DNA from: RGIG6904 sp024680835
GTDB lineage: Bacteria; Bacillota; Clostridia; Lachnospirales; Lachnospiraceae
Assembly (NCBI GenBank): GCA_024680835.1
Contig: JAILBP010000095.1
Span: forward strand, 1 to 17,638
Direction: 5' to 3'
DNA length: 17,638 nt
Below are positions 14,925 to 17,638 of this stretch, piece by piece. How positions within the stretch are numbered: the stretch's first letter is position 1; each line of letters starts with the position of its first letter. A model generated the notes under the pieces. That model worked only from the letters and a program-made list of their open reading frames with translations, searched no databases and had not been told where the DNA came from. The position numbers and the translations under genes were made by a program.

Positions 14925-15437
14925 CTAATCCTGAAAAGTCATAGCCTGCTGGATTGCTTCGATCTCCTCATCGGAGAGCGGTATAACACATTTTCCGTCG
15001 ACTATCTCTTTCAGATAAGTATAGCAGCCGTCTCTTGTGTGAACCGCATTCAAAACATAACCGTCATTGCGAGCATTCAACAGTGAAACCGTAAATGACA
15101 TCTTACCGCCGGCTTCCTCCAATGCATCATATTTTATAACGCCCATCTTTTGAAAAGAATACTGTATCTGATCATTAAGCTTGGTGATGTTATCCACATT
15201 CATGTTGTTGGATTCCACCAGCTTGTTGATGCTCTCCAGCATCTTTTCAAGAATGTTTTCCAGAGATTCACCGTCTTTTCCCTTCATGAAATAATTGTAT
15301 CTCTTTTTTAACCCTGACGTGTTCACAATATTTATGAATATCAGGATCAGACACATAATGTTCAGTGCAAAAAGTATCATGATCAGTACAACGGTCATCT
15401 CGGGATTAGACTGTAAATAATTTGCTATTCCTCCCAT
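14925..15437 (-). CDS. DUF4446-family membrane protein (170 aa)
   Basis: One membrane segment (about residues 14-36, VVLIMILFALNIMCLILIF) is followed by a cytoplasmic part with the DUF4446 pattern: KKRYNYFMKGKDGESLE, then QKMGVIKYDALEEAGGKMSF, VSLLNARNDGYVLNAVHTRD and a PLSDEEIEAI end. The start chosen is ATG at 15437, just past the parB stop at 15443, with AGAGG about 11 nt upstream. A TTG 11 codons earlier would overlap parB and is less likely. Position directly behind parB suggests a role near chromosome segregation or the cell pole, but this is inference; the family is uncharacterised as far as I know. Confidence 0.87.
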   Translation of the reverse strand: MGGIANYLQSNPEMTVVLIMILFALNIMCLILIFINIVNTSGLKKRYNYFMKGKDGESLENILEKMLESINKLVESNNMNVDNITKLNDQIQYSFQKMGVIKYDALEEAGGKMSFTVSLLNARNDGYVLNAVHTRDGCYTYLKEIVDGKCVIPLSDEEIEAIQQAMTFQD

Positions 15438-15442
15438 ATACG

Positions 15443-16336
15443 CTATGACCTCTTGACTGTACAAAGACAATCTACCATATCATCCAGCTCCTGCTGCGAA
15501 TAAAATTCGATCTCAATAGCTCCCCTTTTCTTGTCCTTTGAACTGATGGATACCTTGGTTCCGAGAGCATTTTTAAGTCTTTCCTCCAGAGCGCGGAACG
15601 CAAGCTCAAGCTGTTCGTCCGTGGGCTCCTTCGGTTTCTTTTCTTTTGCTTTTCCCAGTTCCTTTATCAGCTTCTCAACCTGACGAACATTAAGACTTTT
15701 ATCAAATATCTCCTCGGCAAGCTGGTACTGTTTGTCGGGACTGGTGACAGACAAAAGACATCTCGCATGTCCACCGGTAAGCTTTTCATCTATGAGCATC
15801 TGTTGAACACGCTCGTCCAGTTTCAAAAGACGCATTGTGTTGGCAATGGTAGTCCTGTTCTTGGAAACTTTCTCTGCGACCTCATCCTGTTTGTAATGAA
15901 ACTCATCTATGAGACGCTTGTAACCCTTTGCCTCCTCGATTGGGTTTAAATCCTCCCGCTGGATATTCTCTATGAGTGAAATCTCAGCTGCCTCTTTATC
16001 GGTCAGATCTCTGACTATAACCGGGATTTTTTTCAGTCCCGCCATTTTGGCTGCACGCCATCTTCGCTCACCTGCCACTATCTTGAAATATGTTTTCTTG
16101 TCCTGCACTATAAGAGGCTCTACCACGCCATAATTCTTTATGGAATCACAGAGCTCATTTAAGGCATCCTCGTTGAAATTTTTTCGGGGCTGGTTTTTAT
16201 CCGGCTCCACCTTGTCGATATCGACCATCAGGTCACCGTCTTTTGAACCCTGTTTTTTATCATTATCACCTATCTTATCTTCGATCAATGAATCCAGTCC
16301 TCTGCCTTTTGCAAGGCCGCCTTTTTTTGCTGCCAT
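15443..16336 (-). CDS. parB: chromosome partition protein ParB/Spo0J
   Basis: ParB is a CTP-dependent DNA clamp that loads at parS and slides along flanking DNA, recruiting SMC and stimulating ParA. The nucleotide-binding motifs are present: GERRWRAA (89-96) and ENIQREDLNP (123-132), the second also used in clamp closure. A parS-reading helix-turn-helix spans about 147-172 (KQDEVAEKVSKNRTTIANTM). A basic linker (about 225-240) leads to the C-terminal dimerisation domain. The 297 residues are usual for the chromosomal form. GGAGGA lies 7 nt before the ATG. It is 78 bp behind parA, and two perfect parS sites lie just upstream of parA, so the locus supplies both protein and site. Confidence 0.97.
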   Translation of the reverse strand: MAAKKGGLAKGRGLDSLIEDKIGDNDKKQGSKDGDLMVDIDKVEPDKNQPRKNFNEDALNELCDSIKNYGVVEPLIVQDKKTYFKIVAGERRWRAAKMAGLKKIPVIVRDLTDKEAAEISLIENIQREDLNPIEEAKGYKRLIDEFHYKQDEVAEKVSKNRTTIANTMRLLKLDERVQQMLIDEKLTGGHARCLLSVTSPDKQYQLAEEIFDKSLNVRQVEKLIKELGKAKEKKPKEPTDEQLELAFRALEERLKNALGTKVSISSKDKKRGAIEIEFYSQQELDDMVDCLCTVKRS

Positions 16337-16414
16337 ATTGTGTCCTCCAAATTACTGTTATTCGGTGTTGCTGTTTACTGCCGAAATATATCATCAGCCC
16401 TATAGCCGGAATGT

Positions 16415-17191
16415 CTATCTCTTTATGCCTAAGATCTCTTTTGCAAGGCTGCGATAACACTCTGCACCTGTAGATTTTGTATCATAAATATTAATGGGTT
16501 CACCATAGCTTGGTGCCTCGGCAAGCTTTACACTTCTCGGAATAAGAGTTTCAAAAACCCTGAACTTGTCGCCAACACTCTCCTTGACATTATTCACTAC
16601 ATCATTGGAGAGATTTGTCCTGCTGTCATACATTGTCATGACAACACCTTCGATCTTAAGGTTTGGATTAAGCCTTTCTTTTACAAGATTGATCGTCTTT
16701 AACAACTGGCTCACTCCCTCCAGTGCAAGATACTCGCACTGTATCGGTACCAAAACACTGTCAGCCGTAGTCATGGCATTTAATGTAATAATGTTCAATG
16801 TAGGCGGACAGTCTATGATGATATAGTCATAATCATCACGGATATAATCAACCTGATTTTTCAAAACATACTCTTTATTTGACTCGCCCAGCAGATCGAT
16901 CTCTATTGCTGATAGATTTATATTAGCGGGCAAAAGATTAAGATTTTTGATATTTGTCTTGATAAGAGCCTCATTGACCGTACACTCCTCAAGTATCAAT
17001 TCATAAACCGTATTTACATCCACAAGATCACGGGCATTTATGCCTAATCCACAGCTCGTATTACCCTGTGGATCCAGATCTATCACCAATACTTTTCTGC
17101 CTAACTCAGCAAGACAAGATGAAAGATTTATCGCCGTAGTGGTCTTTCCAACTCCGCCTTTTTGATTTGAAACCGCTATTACTTTACTCAT
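16415..17191 (-). CDS. parA: chromosome partition ATPase ParA/Soj
   Basis: This is a Walker-type ATPase that cycles on and off the nucleoid and drives ParB-parS complexes apart; in spore formers its relative Soj also affects DnaA. The deviant Walker A motif KGGVGKTT is at residues 11-18, Walker A' VIDLDPQGN at about 36-44, and Walker B YIIIDCPP with D127. There is no N-terminal HTH, so it is the short, chromosomal Soj type (258 residues), not a plasmid P1-type ParA. AAGGAAGGAAC precedes the ATG. It is the first gene of parA-parB-DUF4446, driven by the promoter at 17242-17270. Confidence 0.97.
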   Translation of the reverse strand: MSKVIAVSNQKGGVGKTTTAINLSSCLAELGRKVLVIDLDPQGNTSCGLGINARDLVDVNTVYELILEECTVNEALIKTNIKNLNLLPANINLSAIEIDLLGESNKEYVLKNQVDYIRDDYDYIIIDCPPTLNIITLNAMTTADSVLVPIQCEYLALEGVSQLLKTINLVKERLNPNLKIEGVVMTMYDSRTNLSNDVVNNVKESVGDKFRVFETLIPRSVKLAEAPSYGEPINIYDTKSTGAECYRSLAKEILGIKR

Positions 17192-17241
17192 GTTCCTTCC
17201 TTTCTCAGCAATACTTAACCTACATTTTTACCTGTTTTTTG

Positions 17242-17270
17242 ATTATAACACCTAAAGGTAATGATTCCAA
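17242..17270 (-). promoter_or_regulatory. promoter of the parAB operon
   Basis: Minus-strand TTGGAA (complement of 17265-17270) and TATAAT (complement of 17242-17247) are 17 bp apart. A parS half-site, CGTGAAAC at 17287-17294, lies 17 bp upstream of the -35, and the two full parS sites are about 81 and 155 bp upstream. ParB loading could therefore affect its own transcription. Confidence 0.75.
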
Positions 17271-17350
17271 CATAAAAAACTGTTTTCGTGAAACTTTCGT
17301 CTATTTTTATAAAATCTACCATATATAGTTGGTCTATTTTATAGAAAAAT

Positions 17351-17366
17351 TGTTTCACGTGAAACA
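17351..17366. other. parS: parS site 1
   Basis: TGTTTCACGTGAAACA is a perfect match to the Firmicute 16-bp parS palindrome. ParB from the adjacent gene should nucleate here. Confidence 0.97.
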
Positions 17367-17424
17367 CCACAAAATAATGTTAGTGTTTTAAAAATATGAA
17401 TACAAAATATAGTGAGGCTAAAAA

Positions 17425-17440
17425 TGTTTCACGTGAAACA
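17425..17440. other. parS: parS site 2
   Basis: This is a second identical TGTTTCACGTGAAACA, 74 bp from the first (start to start), which is about seven DNA turns, placing both sites on nearly the same helix face. Confidence 0.97.
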
Positions 17441-17450
17441 TCAAGATGTA

Positions 17451-17516
17451 GTGTTACTATTCATAGCTGGTTTTATGTATATTCCGGCACGATCACATAC
17501 ATATACACTGCTGTTA
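17451..17516. repeat. degenerate copy B of an interspersed repeat
   Basis: GTGTTACTATTCATAGCTGG followed by TTTATG, ATTCCGGCACGA, CACATACATATACACTGCTGT corresponds to copy A at 14682-14749. It begins 10 bp from parS site 2 and is followed by the hairpin run at 17533-17608. A frame open across it on the minus strand appears to be a by-product of the repeat, not a gene. Confidence 0.6.
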
Positions 17517-17532
17517 TAAGATGTAATGGCAC

Positions 17533-17608
17533 GATTCGTAAACGAATCACCTGTCGCTTCGCGATCCCTCGCCGGGATGGCATCATGCACTCGTGCCTCG
17601 TGCATGAT
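17533..17608. repeat. run of four perfect small hairpins in apparently non-coding DNA
   Basis: Four inverted repeats follow each other: GATTCGT-AA-ACGAATC (17533-17548), TCGC-TTC-GCGA (17554-17564), ATCCC-TCGCC-GGGAT (17564-17578) and ATCATGCAC-9 nt-GTGCATGAT (17582-17608). This suggests a structured RNA, a mobile repeat of palindromic type, or a protein-binding array. No gene is convincingly seen in 17192-17638. Confidence 0.5.
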
Positions 17609-17638
17609 ATACGCTGCCCTATCGGTCGGAACCATTAC

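Noticed and set aside
17441..17635. 64-codon minus-strand frame at the right edge
   Set aside because: It runs through the hairpin run and repeat copy B, which explains its open reading; no start signal or family pattern.

Overview
The window looks like a chromosomal segment from a Lachnospiraceae-type Clostridium (Butyrivibrio or a close relative). This is inference from family content: a DUF3881-type protein, a 58-residue DUF6472-like protein, a DUF4446 protein directly behind parB, a class I (Fe-S) fumarase alpha subunit, an AzlCD transporter, a cytoplasmic GH43 enzyme and a very large sensor kinase. Two perfect parS sites beside parA-parB suggest that the right end lies close to the replication origin. 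All genes but one are on the minus strand, so they read from right to left.

Right end (17638 to 14640): a structured, apparently non-coding stretch carries a degenerate interspersed repeat and a run of perfect small hairpins. It is followed by two parS sites 74 bp apart, the parA promoter, parA, parB and a DUF4446 membrane protein, which together form the chromosome partition operon. A 284-bp gap then holds a second copy of the interspersed repeat and a 16-bp palindrome.

Middle (14640 to 7850): a DUF3881 protein; a GH43 glycoside hydrolase with a C-terminal carbohydrate-binding-like region; and, 30 bp further on, a 1275-residue hybrid histidine kinase. The kinase has two extracellular Cache-type sensors, a degenerate first DHp domain lacking the phospho-accepting His, then a full HisKA-HATPase-REC-HPt cascade. 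The only plus-strand gene, a 94-residue stand-alone LuxR-type HTH protein, converges on the kinase and diverges from azlCD. A 26-bp inverted repeat lies in the azlC/luxR divergent interval.

Left half (7850 to 1): the azlC-azlD branched-chain amino acid exporter pair with a strong sigma-A promoter; tRNA-Arg(CCT) with its own promoter and terminator; a three-gene cluster (476-residue membrane/coiled-coil/EP-repeat protein with three copies of an SP(D/E)EIAAL motif, a 62-residue protein, and a lipoprotein); tRNA-Lys(CTT) with promoter and terminator; a DUF6472-like gene plus fumarase alpha subunit behind a promoter with a palindrome at its start site; and a large uncharacterised 813-residue charged protein coupled to a two-TM membrane protein that runs off the left edge.

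The strongest candidates for undescribed biology are the double-sensor kinase with a dead internal DHp, the protein carrying FliM-like EIxAL repeats, the 813-residue protein with duplicated RxL...GHGG modules, and the interspersed repeat near the partition locus.
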